Source of the DNA: Francisella uliginis | GTDB lineage: Bacteria; Pseudomonadota; Gammaproteobacteria; Francisellales; Francisellaceae | DNA length: 64,000 nt | Reading direction: 5' to 3' | Assembly (NCBI RefSeq): GCF_001895265.1 | Contig: NZ_CP016796.1 | Span: 1,116,001 to 1,180,000, forward strand | In this document: positions 55,479-64,000 of the stretch, in pieces | How positions within the stretch are numbered: the stretch's first letter is position 1 | Layout: the number at the start of each line of letters is the position of its first letter | Made by a program: the position numbers and the translations under genes | Notes under the pieces: model-generated | Told to the model about the DNA's origin: nothing | Databases searched by the model: none | Seen by the model: only the letters and a program-made list of their open reading frames with translations

Positions 55479-55816
55479 TACTATTTCCTTTTATACTTTT
55501 TGGTATTTTATATTGATTAAATTCTGGAAATAATTACTGAGAAAACATTTTAAAAGAGTTTTTTATAATTTTTATTGTGCATCTATTATCACTCTCTATG
55601 AAAGTTTTTGTATTAACATCCTACTCAATCAGGATTATTAGTTTTTTGTTGCTTAGTATTAATTTAGAGTTGTTTCTAATAACTGACTAATACGAACTAA
55701 AATCTGAAAAAGTAAAAATAGTGAATTCTTAGTTGAAAACAAAGTGCTGTATCAATATTGTTATCTAAGCAATAAATTTATAGTATATAAAAAAATAAAT
55801 CTATATTGGATTTATA
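55479..55816. other. Intergenic region upstream of NRPS locus 2
   Basis: This 338-bp stretch has no frame of note and no clear hairpin, repeat or RNA gene. It must contain the promoter of the PQ-loop/NRPS/kinase operon. I see no confident -35/-10 pair among many AT-rich candidates and no Fur-like palindrome. Confidence 0.5.
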
Positions 55817-56101
55817 ATGTTAAGTATATACTCCTATATTATCACTCTACTTTTTGGACTTGCATTATTTTTTAATGCGGTACTTTTTATTCCACAAGCA
55901 ATTAAAATTGTCAAAGCTAAAAATGCTCAATCTATTTCATTGATTACTTTTACAGGATTCATTTCAATGCAATTCATTTCGGTACTCTATGGGTTACTCC
56001 AGAATGACTGGATTTTAACCATTGGTTTTTTAATGAGCATGATAAGCTGTGGATTAGTGATTATTTGTGCTTTGATTTATCGTAATAAAAGAAAGGATTA
56101 A
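55817..56101 (+). CDS. Small PQ-loop (SemiSWEET-like) membrane protein
   Basis: This 94-residue protein has three transmembrane segments and a PQ motif in the first (FIPQAIKIVKAKNAQSISLITF). The size and pattern fit SemiSWEET and other half-size PQ-loop proteins, which form dimers and move small sugars or similar solutes. It ends 4 bp before the NRPS start codon, with an AGGATTAATTAA ribosome-binding region over its own stop, so the two are certainly in one operon. Given that link it may carry the NRPS product or a precursor; this is inference. A general sugar-uptake role is the family default. Confidence 0.85.
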   Translation: MLSIYSYIITLLFGLALFFNAVLFIPQAIKIVKAKNAQSISLITFTGFISMQFISVLYGLLQNDWILTIGFLMSMISCGLVIICALIYRNKRKD

Positions 56102-56105
56102 TTAA

Positions 56106-59100
56106 ATGAAAGCAAGTCAGTCATTAATATCAAAATTATATCAACCAATAGTTTATGACTCGAATAAAACAGATTGTGATTATTCTAAAGAAAAAACTAT
56201 TCATCAATTGTTTGAAGAGCAGGTTATAAAAACACCAGATAATATAGCTCTAATATTTCAAGATCAAACCTTAACTTATAGTGAGCTTAATAAAAAAGCT
56301 AATCAATTAGCTCATTATATTAGAACAACTTATAAAGATATTAACAATACCGAACTTAAAAGTGATACTTTAATTGCTTTATTATTAGATAGATCAATAG
56401 AGATGATAGTTACTATATTGGCAGTACTCAAATCAGGAGCTGCTTATGTGCCCATATCACCAGAATTTCCGCAACAAAGAGTAGATTACATTCTCAAAGA
56501 TACTAAAACTCAAATATTAATTTCTCAATCTCATTTCAAAGATAAGTTAAATCAATTAGGTTCTAGTTCTAATTTAGACATCATTTTTGCTGATAAAGAT
56601 TATTTAGATTATCCAATACACAACCTAGCAATATCAACAAACTCAAGAGAACTTGCTTATGTTATTTATACATCAGGTACTACTGGAAAGCCTAAGGGGG
56701 TAATGATTGAACATCAAGGAATAGTCAATCGTATTGAATGGATGCAATCTATTTATCCTTTAACACAAAAAGATAGAGTTTTACAAAAAACACCTTATAA
56801 TTTTGATGTATCTGTATGGGAGCTATTATGGGCTAACTGGTATGGAGCTGCTATTATTATAGCTAAACCAGAAGGACATAGAGATTGTGATTATTTATAT
56901 CAGGAAATTATAAATAAAAAAGTAACCGTTATACATTTTGTTCCTTCAATGCTAGATGTATTTCTTGAGTATATATCTTTTAATAAAAAACAACTTCAAG
57001 AATTAAAGGTTGTTTTCTGCAGTGGTGAAGCATTAAAGCTAAATACAGTTAATAAGTTTCATAAACTTACAAAAGATCTAAATACAAAACTATATAACTT
57101 ATACGGTCCTACAGAAGCTTCTATTGATGTAAGTTTTTCAATTTGTCAACCAAATAAAAAAGTTACTATAGGTAAGCCTATACAGAATACTAGACTCTAT
57201 ATACTCGATGAAAATTTAAAACCTGTATCAATAGGAGTTGAAGGAGAGTTGTATATAGGTGGGGCAGGTTTAGCTAGAGGTTATCTTAATTTACCAAAAT
57301 TAACTGATAAAACATTTATAAGTAATCCATTTGCTACTGAAAAAGATAAACAATTAGGTTATACAAGATTATATAAAACAGGAGATTTATGTAAATGGTT
57401 AGATAATGGTGAAATTGAGTATATAGGTAGAAATGATTTTCAAGTGAAGATACGAGGATTTAGGATTGAGCTTGGAGAAATTGAGAGTGTAATTTCTGAA
57501 ATAAATAATATTCAGCAAGTATGTGTTATTGCTAAACAAAAAATCATCAATAATCAAAAGCAAACCATATTAATAGCTTATTATATAAGCGATAATAGTT
57601 CAGTAGATAATCAATTCATAAGAAATCGTATTAAAGCTAAATTACCTAGTTATATGCTACCTAATACCTTTGTTAAGTTAGATAGATTTCCATTAACTAT
57701 CAATGGTAAGTTAGATCGTAAAGCATTACCAGAACCACAATTTTCTTCTCAGGAATATGTTGCTCCTGTCACTCAAATACAACAACGATTATGTCATTTA
57801 TGGCAAAATTTACTGAAAGTTGAAAAAGTTGGTATAACTGATAATTTTTTTGAATTAGGTGGTAATTCGATTTTAGCGATGGAAGCTATAATTAAAATAA
57901 ATAAATTAGGTTATAATTATAGTTTTATAGATTTACTTCAAGCTCAGAACATCGCAAATTTACTAAAAACTAATACTAATCATATTAAAAATAATCTAGA
58001 CACTTTACACCATTTTGAAAGAATAATATTAAAACATCAATTATCATCAGGGAATAATTTAATATATAACGAAAGCTTTGTCATTAAATATAAAAATAAA
58101 CTTAATTTTAGTACTTTTAGAGAAGCTATTAATAAGTTATTAGATAAATATGAAATACTACATAGTAGTTATATCCTAAATAATATAAATGGTTCTTTTA
58201 CTCGAAGGCTCAATTATGAAACTCTAATCGTTTGTAAATTCATACAACTTGAATCAGAAGAAAGTAATCTACAAAGTTTTCTAGCTCAAATTGATCAAAC
58301 ACCTTTCGATATACAAAACGATAAACTTATTAGATTTTATCTCATTGAATTAAATGATAAAAGACAATATGTATTTATAACTTTCCATCATATTATGCTT
58401 GATGCAACTTCTTTTATTAATATTTTGCTACCAGATTTGTATAACTTCTTATTTAACAAAAAAACTGATTTATCTTCTTCACCTATATCAAATTTCTATG
58501 CGGCAATAAATACTATTACCCAACATTACAATTATAATAATTATGATAAGATTAATTTTTGGCAAGCTAAAATAAATAGAAATGAACCATTAAATCTAGC
58601 TGTCTGTAAAGACAGTAAAGAGAGTGTACAAGGAAAACAATTAACAAAGATATTTGATAAAAAAATAAAATTTAAAATCTCCAAAATAGCAAAGTCGCTT
58701 AATTTTAGTGAATTTAATCTGCTTTACGGTTTATTTACTTTCCTAATCTATAAACTATCAGCTCAAAACCAATTCATGGTTATGACTAATATTGATGAAA
58801 GAATATATGTACTAGATTGCAAACAGGTTCCAGGATGTTTGATTAACAATATATTATTAGATGTCAGTATCACTGAGGATATAACACTAAAACAACATAT
58901 TCAAAATACTAAACAGACATTAATCGATAATATTAAAAATGCTGTTGCTTATGAAACATTAATCAAATTGAATCGAGATAAAGTTAAACAACTCTCTGAT
59001 ATTCAATTTAATCTTGAAACAGAAGAAACTGATGATTATCCATATCAGCAGACACAAATTTACTCTCATTCAGGCTATGTAAAAAAAGGAATTTATTTTG

Positions 59101-61970
59101 AGCTTGATTTTAAAAAGGATCAAATATTATCACGTATTGAATTTAATTCAAGTTATTACCAACAAAGCTTAATTCAATCGTTACTATCAGGATATTCAAA
59201 TTTATTAGATATATTAGAAACAATAATTGATAAACCAATATCAACTATTGAAATATTGAATAGTAAACAATATCAACAAATAGTTTATGACTGGAATAAA
59301 ACAGATTGTGATTATTCTAAAGAAAAAACTATACATCAATTGTTTGAAGAGCAGGTTATAAAAACACCAGACAATATAGCTTTAGTATTTCAAGATAAAA
59401 CCTTAACTTATAATGAGCTTAATAAAAAAGCCAATCAATTAGCTCATTATATTAAAGCTACTTATCAAGCTATTAATTACACTGAACTAATGGGAGATAC
59501 TTTAATATGTTTATTATTAGATAGATCAATAGAGATGATAGTAGCTATATTAGCAGTGCTAAAATCAGGTGCTGCATATGTTCCAATATCACCTGAGTTT
59601 CCTAAACAACGAATAGTATCCATTATTCAAGATACTAAAGCGCAAATATTAATCTCACAATTTCATTTACAGTATAAATATGATGAATTAGATGCTAATT
59701 TAAATATTCTTTACGCCGATAAAGTTTTAGACAACCATCCAATAACTAACTTAAACACTAAAGTTAGTGCTAAAAATTTAGCTTATGTAATCTATACTTC
59801 AGGTACTACTGGGAAGCCTAAAGGTATCATGGTTGAACATTGTGCTTTAGTATCTTTTATAAGCTTATTTAAACTTAAAATAATTTCATCAAATTTAACT
59901 CACTTCCATTTATTAAGCCTAACTAATTATGTATTTGATATTTTTGGATTAGAGTATGCCTTACCATTAACCTGTGGCGATTCTATAGTATTATCCTCTC
60001 TAGAAAAAGTTAGTGATAAAGAATTAAAACAAGTGAATCTAATACAACAATCCCCTCATACTTTACTAGCACTATGTGAAAAATTTGACTGCCAACTAAA
60101 AGATAAAGTTGCTCTCGTCGGTGGAGAAAAAGCAACAGCAAAAACTATTGATAAACTATTGACTTGTTTTAAACATGTTTACAATATGTATGGTCCTGCT
60201 GAAACTACTATTTGGAGTAGTATTCATTTATTTAGAAACTCGTCTGAATACGCATTTATAGGTAAACCTTTATATAATGAAAAGCTATATATTTTAGATA
60301 AAGATTTAAAACCTGTTCTACCAGGAATAACAGGAGAACTTTATATTGGTGGTAATGGATTAGCTAGAGGATATCTTAATTTAGCTGAGTTAACTCAAAC
60401 GAAATTTATAAGTAATCCATTTACTACTGAAAAAGATAAAAAGTTAGGTTATACAAGATTATATAAAACAGGAGACTTATGTAAATGGTTAGATAATGGC
60501 GAGATTGAATATATAGGTAGAAGTGATTTCCAAGTTAAAATAAGAGGTTTTAGAATTGAATTAGGAGAAGTTGAAAATAGTTTGGTTAGTATAAAAGGTA
60601 TTAAACAAGCGTGTGTAATTGCTAAAAAAAATCTAAATGATCAATGTTATCTTGTAGGATATTATGTAGTAGAGCCAACTTATCAGCTCACTACAAAACA
60701 AATTAAAGAGACATTAACATCATCTCTAGCACCATATATGGTTCCTACATTTTTTGTTGAATTACCACAATTACCATTAACTATTAATGGTAAATTAGAT
60801 AGGAAAAGATTACCTGAACCTAAGATCATTCATGAACAATATATTTCACCAAAAAGCTCATCCCAAAAAGCTCTATGCAAAATATGGCAAAAGTTATTAC
60901 AAGTTAATAATATTAGTCTTGACGATGATTTTTTTAATTTAGGTGGAAATTCGCTTTTAGCTATAAAAGCAGCAGAGGAAATGTCAAAGGTTTTAAATAA
61001 AACTGTTAATGTTGCTGATATTTTTAGACTAAGAACTATTAATCATTTAATTAGTAAGCTTACTGTTAACTTTAACCTAATTAAATTACTGACACCTGTT
61101 GTTCAAGATAATCGAGAAACTATTTATTTTATTCACCCTGCATTTGCTGGATGTGAGGTATATCAAAAATTAGCAGATAAATTGGCAGAAAATTATAACT
61201 GTATCGGAGTGGATAATTATAATTTATATAAAAAGCTTAAAATTAGTTCTTTATCTCATTTAGCTAAGTTATATATAGAAGAATTACATTTAAGATCAAA
61301 GTCGCAAAATCAAAACATAATTTTATCAGGTTGGTCATTAGGAGGGCTAATTGCTTTTGAGATGGCATATTGGTTAGAGCAGTATGGTCTAAGAAATGTT
61401 CAACTAATTTTATTTGATCCTCATATACCTGCAGGGAAACCAGCTAAATATCATGCTCATTTCAATCCTGACAAAGGAGGAAGAAAAGTTGAAGAGTATA
61501 TCCAAGAATTAGTCAAAGGCTTAGATGATCAATATGCTCAAAGAGTGATAAAAAGTAAGGATATTGATATTACTTTAGGACAAACTAACCCTTCTGGAAA
61601 ATTAAAACATGCTAAAGTATTTCTATTTAAGGCGTTAAAACAACCAGGTTATTTTATTAAAGATAATAACCTTAAAAAATATGTCAAATATTTTGATTTG
61701 TGCAGAATTAATACTGATCATATCAATTTAATACCACAGATACTAAAAGAGTGGTATAAATATCAATACTCTTTTTTAACTAAAAGATTTGATTGGTTAA
61801 CCATAAAGCAAGACAAATCTATTTATTTTATTTATAAACTTAAGAAAACCATTACTTATCATAAAAAGTTACTATTAAGCATTTCATCAGGTATTATATT
61901 AGCTTCGATGTATACTTTGGATATATTGGATTTTATTATAGAGCCATTAGTGGTTATTTTAACAGCTTGA
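56106..61970 (+). CDS. Nonribosomal peptide synthetase: A-T-C-A-T-TE
   Basis: The 1954-residue protein begins directly with an adenylation domain (YTSGTTGKPKG near 188, FDVSVWE near 233). A carrier follows (ELGGNSILA, Ser near 588), then a condensation domain (HHIMLDA near 761), adenylation 2 (near 1230; FDIFGLE near 1277), carrier (NLGGNSLLA, Ser near 1616) and thioesterase (GWSLGG, Ser 1744). It ends with a hydrophobic segment (1922-1952) that could anchor it to the membrane. Aligned to GrsA, A1 gives D-V-W-H-F-S-L-I-D, almost the EntF serine code (DVWHFSLVDK); A2 gives D-I-L-Q-L-G-M-I-W, a glycine-type code. The condensation motif has Ala where Gly is usual (HHxxxDG), though the second His and Asp remain. 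The expected product is Ser-Gly or a cyclised form. The operon partner 55817-56101 is 4 bp upstream. Confidence 0.93.
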   Translation: MKASQSLISKLYQPIVYDSNKTDCDYSKEKTIHQLFEEQVIKTPDNIALIFQDQTLTYSELNKKANQLAHYIRTTYKDINNTELKSDTLIALLLDRSIEMIVTILAVLKSGAAYVPISPEFPQQRVDYILKDTKTQILISQSHFKDKLNQLGSSSNLDIIFADKDYLDYPIHNLAISTNSRELAYVIYTSGTTGKPKGVMIEHQGIVNRIEWMQSIYPLTQKDRVLQKTPYNFDVSVWELLWANWYGAAIIIAKPEGHRDCDYLYQEIINKKVTVIHFVPSMLDVFLEYISFNKKQLQELKVVFCSGEALKLNTVNKFHKLTKDLNTKLYNLYGPTEASIDVSFSICQPNKKVTIGKPIQNTRLYILDENLKPVSIGVEGELYIGGAGLARGYLNLPKLTDKTFISNPFATEKDKQLGYTRLYKTGDLCKWLDNGEIEYIGRNDFQVKIRGFRIELGEIESVISEINNIQQVCVIAKQKIINNQKQTILIAYYISDNSSVDNQFIRNRIKAKLPSYMLPNTFVKLDRFPLTINGKLDRKALPEPQFSSQEYVAPVTQIQQRLCHLWQNLLKVEKVGITDNFFELGGNSILAMEAIIKINKLGYNYSFIDLLQAQNIANLLKTNTNHIKNNLDTLHHFERIILKHQLSSGNNLIYNESFVIKYKNKLNFSTFREAINKLLDKYEILHSSYILNNINGSFTRRLNYETLIVCKFIQLESEESNLQSFLAQIDQTPFDIQNDKLIRFYLIELNDKRQYVFITFHHIMLDATSFINILLPDLYNFLFNKKTDLSSSPISNFYAAINTITQHYNYNNYDKINFWQAKINRNEPLNLAVCKDSKESVQGKQLTKIFDKKIKFKISKIAKSLNFSEFNLLYGLFTFLIYKLSAQNQFMVMTNIDERIYVLDCKQVPGCLINNILLDVSITEDITLKQHIQNTKQTLIDNIKNAVAYETLIKLNRDKVKQLSDIQFNLETEETDDYPYQQTQIYSHSGYVKKGIYFELDFKKDQILSRIEFNSSYYQQSLIQSLLSGYSNLLDILETIIDKPISTIEILNSKQYQQIVYDWNKTDCDYSKEKTIHQLFEEQVIKTPDNIALVFQDKTLTYNELNKKANQLAHYIKATYQAINYTELMGDTLICLLLDRSIEMIVAILAVLKSGAAYVPISPEFPKQRIVSIIQDTKAQILISQFHLQYKYDELDANLNILYADKVLDNHPITNLNTKVSAKNLAYVIYTSGTTGKPKGIMVEHCALVSFISLFKLKIISSNLTHFHLLSLTNYVFDIFGLEYALPLTCGDSIVLSSLEKVSDKELKQVNLIQQSPHTLLALCEKFDCQLKDKVALVGGEKATAKTIDKLLTCFKHVYNMYGPAETTIWSSIHLFRNSSEYAFIGKPLYNEKLYILDKDLKPVLPGITGELYIGGNGLARGYLNLAELTQTKFISNPFTTEKDKKLGYTRLYKTGDLCKWLDNGEIEYIGRSDFQVKIRGFRIELGEVENSLVSIKGIKQACVIAKKNLNDQCYLVGYYVVEPTYQLTTKQIKETLTSSLAPYMVPTFFVELPQLPLTINGKLDRKRLPEPKIIHEQYISPKSSSQKALCKIWQKLLQVNNISLDDDFFNLGGNSLLAIKAAEEMSKVLNKTVNVADIFRLRTINHLISKLTVNFNLIKLLTPVVQDNRETIYFIHPAFAGCEVYQKLADKLAENYNCIGVDNYNLYKKLKISSLSHLAKLYIEELHLRSKSQNQNIILSGWSLGGLIAFEMAYWLEQYGLRNVQLILFDPHIPAGKPAKYHAHFNPDKGGRKVEEYIQELVKGLDDQYAQRVIKSKDIDITLGQTNPSGKLKHAKVFLFKALKQPGYFIKDNNLKKYVKYFDLCRINTDHINLIPQILKEWYKYQYSFLTKRFDWLTIKQDKSIYFIYKLKKTITYHKKLLLSISSGIILASMYTLDILDFIIEPLVVILTA
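56141..56480 (+). repeat. Intragenic repeat, unit 1 (start of adenylation domain 1)
   Basis: This segment is nearly identical at the DNA level to 59273-59612 in the same gene (offset 3132 bp, in frame), from TCAACCAATAGTTTATGACT through the region encoding GAAYVPISPEFP. A second block at 57330-57480 resembles 60440-60590 (LGYTRLYKTGDLCKWLDNGEIEY). The substrate-binding core between the two blocks differs. Confidence 0.75.
59273..59612 (+). repeat. Intragenic repeat, unit 2 (start of adenylation domain 2)
   Basis: This is the partner of 56141-56480. Both encode IVYDxNKTDCDYSKEKTIHQ and the following residues with only scattered silent or conservative changes. The sequence after it, covering the specificity pocket, is unlike unit 1's, which fits swapping of the core between two copies or homogenisation of the flanks. 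Confidence 0.75.
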
Positions 61971-62005
61971 TTTATTTAAAATCTTAATAAATGAGGAAAT
62001 CCATT

Positions 62006-63166
62006 ATGATTGATCAAGAACAAGAAATTAATGACTTAAAAAAAGAAAACTTAATGCTTAAAAAAATATTAGATACTATTGATGCTAATATTTACTGGAA
62101 AAATAGCCAAGGTAAGTATCTAGGTATGAATAATAGTAATGCAGCAGCATTAAAGTTAAGCTGTGCTCAAGATGCTATTGGTAAAACTGAATTAGAGCTA
62201 CTAAAAGATCAATCATTGGCTCAATCTATTTTAGATAACGATTTAGAAGTCATAAAAAATAATACTACAACAACTTATGAAGAGAACTACCCTATTCATG
62301 ATGATCAAATAGGTGTATATTTGGCAAAGAAACGTACATTATTTGATGATCAAAAAAATAAGATTGGATTAGTAGGAATATCAGTTAATATAACTGATCG
62401 TAAAGAATTAGAGAAAGAAATAAAATATAAAAATAAAGAACTAGAGAAAAAAGATGCTATTAAAACACAGTTTATAGAAAACTTTAGCCATGATGTTAAA
62501 GTTCCAATAAATGCACTTATAGGTAGAATCCAATTATTAAAATTGATAGGTCAAAAAGAAAAAAATGAGAAATTCATAAAAGTAGCAACAGATACTGAAA
62601 ATAGTGCTATGGTATTAGATACACTATTCAAGCAAATGCAAAATATAATTACTCATGAACAATTTGATAATAATATTTATAGTACCACGTTTAATTTATT
62701 CAGTTTAGTTGATGAAGAAATTAAAATAGCAGAAGCTTCAATTCAAAGTAACAAAAAAATTAATATTCATCTCTCTATTTCTGAAAATTTATCTATTGAT
62801 GTTTATACTGATCACTATAAATTATCCCAAATAATACGTAATTTACTATCAAATGCTATTAAATATACTGATGAAGGTAATATTGATATTCAAACAGAAA
62901 TAATTGAAGGAAATTCTAAACAAGTTATTTTCAATTTTAAGGTATCTGATACAGGCATAGGTATACATAAAGCTCATCAAGATAATATCTTTGAGTTATT
63001 TAATCGAGCTGGTATAACCTCACATAATAATAATCGTCATGGTTTAGGTATTGGTCTATATATAGTAAAAAATAATGTTAGTATACTTGGAGGCAGTATT
63101 AGCTTTGAAAGTTATTTAGGACAAGGTAGTAAGTTTTTTATCAGTATTCCTTTAGAAGCTGTTTAA
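62006..63166 (+). CDS. PAS-domain sensor histidine kinase
   Basis: From the ATG at 62006 (AGGAAA upstream; an in-frame ATG at 61991 has no ribosome-binding site) the product is 386 residues. A short coiled-coil region (EQEINDLKKENLMLKK) is followed by a PAS fold (about 20-130, ending VGISVNITDRKELEKEI), a HisKA domain with FIENFSHDVKVPINALIG (phosphoacceptor His near 162), and an HATPase domain with N box NLLSNAIKYTDEG (near 281), VSDTGIGIH and GLGIGLYIVKNN. There is no membrane segment, so it is a cytosolic sensor. No response regulator gene is in view. It begins 36 bp after the NRPS stop and shares its direction, so it is probably co-transcribed. A PAS domain can bind small ligands, and in context the NRPS product is one candidate. 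Confidence 0.9.
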   Translation: MIDQEQEINDLKKENLMLKKILDTIDANIYWKNSQGKYLGMNNSNAAALKLSCAQDAIGKTELELLKDQSLAQSILDNDLEVIKNNTTTTYEENYPIHDDQIGVYLAKKRTLFDDQKNKIGLVGISVNITDRKELEKEIKYKNKELEKKDAIKTQFIENFSHDVKVPINALIGRIQLLKLIGQKEKNEKFIKVATDTENSAMVLDTLFKQMQNIITHEQFDNNIYSTTFNLFSLVDEEIKIAEASIQSNKKINIHLSISENLSIDVYTDHYKLSQIIRNLLSNAIKYTDEGNIDIQTEIIEGNSKQVIFNFKVSDTGIGIHKAHQDNIFELFNRAGITSHNNNRHGLGIGLYIVKNNVSILGGSISFESYLGQGSKFFISIPLEAV

Positions 63167-63384
63167 TCATATTCATTCAGATACATCCCTCTAGCTAATC
63201 TATTCATCTCCTGACAAAATTCTTTGAATAAATTTGAAGTTAGTATAGCTTTTAAACAAAACCATATGATAAAAGCTACCATCCCAATAATAAATCCTGC
63301 TAATGTTGACAGCAATATATTATTGGTACGCAAGTATATATAGCTAGAAGACATTACCATTATTGTTATTAATCCAATAAACAT
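63163..63384 (-). CDS. Small hypothetical membrane protein
   Basis: This 73-residue protein has two hydrophobic segments (MFIGLITIMVMSSSYIYL and LSTLAGFIIGMVAFIIWF) and a short polar tail. A strong ribosome-binding site, AGGAGG, sits four bases before the ATG at 63382-63384, which supports a real gene. It overlaps the end of the histidine kinase gene by 4 bp in the opposite direction. No family is recognised. Its upstream region (63385-63540) is very AT-rich and shared with the end of dusB. Confidence 0.7.
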   Translation of the reverse strand: MFIGLITIMVMSSSYIYLRTNNILLSTLAGFIIGMVAFIIWFCLKAILTSNLFKEFCQEMNRLARGMYLNEYD

Positions 63385-63540
63385 ATGACCTCCTTTTTTT
63401 CATCACTTAAATACAACATATATTAAATATTAAAAATTCTTTATTGTCAATATAGTTATATTTATTATAAATAAATTAACGATATTTATTTTTTAAACAT
63501 ACACTAAACAATATAAAAGTATTCTATAAAAAATGACTGA

Positions 63541-64000
63541 CTAAGTAATCTGATTTAAAAAACTTTTATACTCTTCTAAAAGGCTAAATATCTTAGCTTC
63601 ATTATCTAGCTGATTTAGTTTCTGACGAAACTCTTTTGAATTAGGCAAATTTTGAAGATAAAAACTAGCATGAGTACGAATTTCTTTAACAGCCACTTTT
63701 GCAGTTTTTAGCTTTACCAAACGTCTTAGATGTTCACCTAACACATCTACTCTCTCAATTGATGTAGGATCTGGTATTAATTCACCAGTGTTTAAATATT
63801 CAGCAATTTGTCTAAAAATCCAAGGATTACCACGTGATGCGCGCCCTACCATTACAGCATCTACACCAGTATGATCCATCATAGCTTTAGCACTGTGAGG
63901 ACAAAATACATCACCATTACCAATCACTACAGTATCTACAGCTTTTTTAACATCCCGGATAATATCCCAGTTTGCTTTACCTGTATACATTTGCTCACGC
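63541..64000 (-). CDS. dusB: tRNA-dihydrouridine synthase B, C-terminal part (cut by window edge)
   Basis: The minus-strand frame runs off the right edge; the ATG near 63990 is internal, since the frame continues upstream as REQMYTGKANW, the typical DusB sequence. Visible motifs are VVIGNGDVFCPHSAKAMMDHTGVDAVMVGRASRGNPWIF, which binds FMN phosphate, and the C-terminal helical domain with KEIRTHASFYLQ that contacts tRNA. DusB reduces uridine to dihydrouridine in the tRNA D-loop using NADPH. The catalytic Cys lies outside the window. The end of the gene matches E. coli DusB in length and spacing. Confidence 0.93.
   Translation of the reverse strand, partial: REQMYTGKANWDIIRDVKKAVDTVVIGNGDVFCPHSAKAMMDHTGVDAVMVGRASRGNPWIFRQIAEYLNTGELIPDPTSIERVDVLGEHLRRLVKLKTAKVAVKEIRTHASFYLQNLPNSKEFRQKLNQLDNEAKIFSLLEEYKSFLNQIT

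Noticed and set aside
55479-55816. Catechol siderophore synthesis at locus 2 because of the EntF-like serine code
   Set aside because: No isochorismate, aryl-adenylating or aryl carrier genes are present, and a glycine module and thioesterase follow directly.

Overview
The window is uniformly AT-rich. Its gene content and order point to a gammaproteobacterium of the Francisella group (Francisella or a close relative such as Allofrancisella). The signs are two LbtU/FslE-type (DUF3573-like) outer-membrane barrels, a glutaredoxin-fused NrdB next to a short NrdA, a leuS-lptE pair, a Coq7 hydroxylase and tandem PLD-type cardiolipin synthases. The genus is inferred from family knowledge, not from a database search.

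Layout. 1-14285 is mostly housekeeping: two tandem cardiolipin synthases (the first cut by the window edge), an MFS symporter, Mrp/ApbC, Dcd, an SH3/NlpC-P60 hydrolase, an MscS channel, LptE, LeuS, a DUF3857 transglutaminase-like protein, RuvX, YqgE and MutT. 14427-26535 is a first nonribosomal peptide synthetase (NRPS) locus on the minus strand. Its order is MFS exporter, stand-alone adenylation-carrier protein, a 2772-residue synthetase (docking-C-A-T-C-A-T-E plus half an ATP-grasp domain) and a small membrane protein. 26681-54554 returns to core functions: BglX, an amino-acid permease, a FUSC-like protein, DnaQ with an M15 peptidase, the two barrels, peroxiredoxin, TcdA, two lytic transglycosylases, Coq7, Mdh, the nrdA-grxA-nrdB operon, an ABC-F protein, a DJ-1-like protein and DinB. 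54753-63384 holds a BspA-like lipoprotein and a second NRPS locus on the plus strand: a PQ-loop (SemiSWEET-like) membrane protein, a 1954-residue A-T-C-A-T-TE synthetase and a PAS histidine kinase, closely packed. The window ends inside dusB.

How the genes work together. In locus 1 the stand-alone A-T protein should load a starter unit. It lacks the Asp that normally binds an alpha-amino group, so the starter is probably not an ordinary amino acid. An acidic tail could dock it to the TubC-type domain of the large synthetase, which then adds a glycine-like residue and a third residue that is epimerised. No thioesterase is present; the protein ends in an epimerase fused to the C-terminal half of an ATP-grasp fold. 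Locus 2 has an EntF-like serine code and then a glycine code, so it may make a Ser-Gly dipeptide or a derivative. Its operon partners (small transporter-like protein and sensor kinase) suggest, without proving it, a make-move-sense unit.

Two palindromic dispersed-repeat elements are present (31125-31196 and 49435-49519). The second sits inside a decayed TetR-family regulator gene. No tRNA, rRNA, CRISPR array, transposase gene, MbtH protein or phosphopantetheinyl transferase was found in the window.
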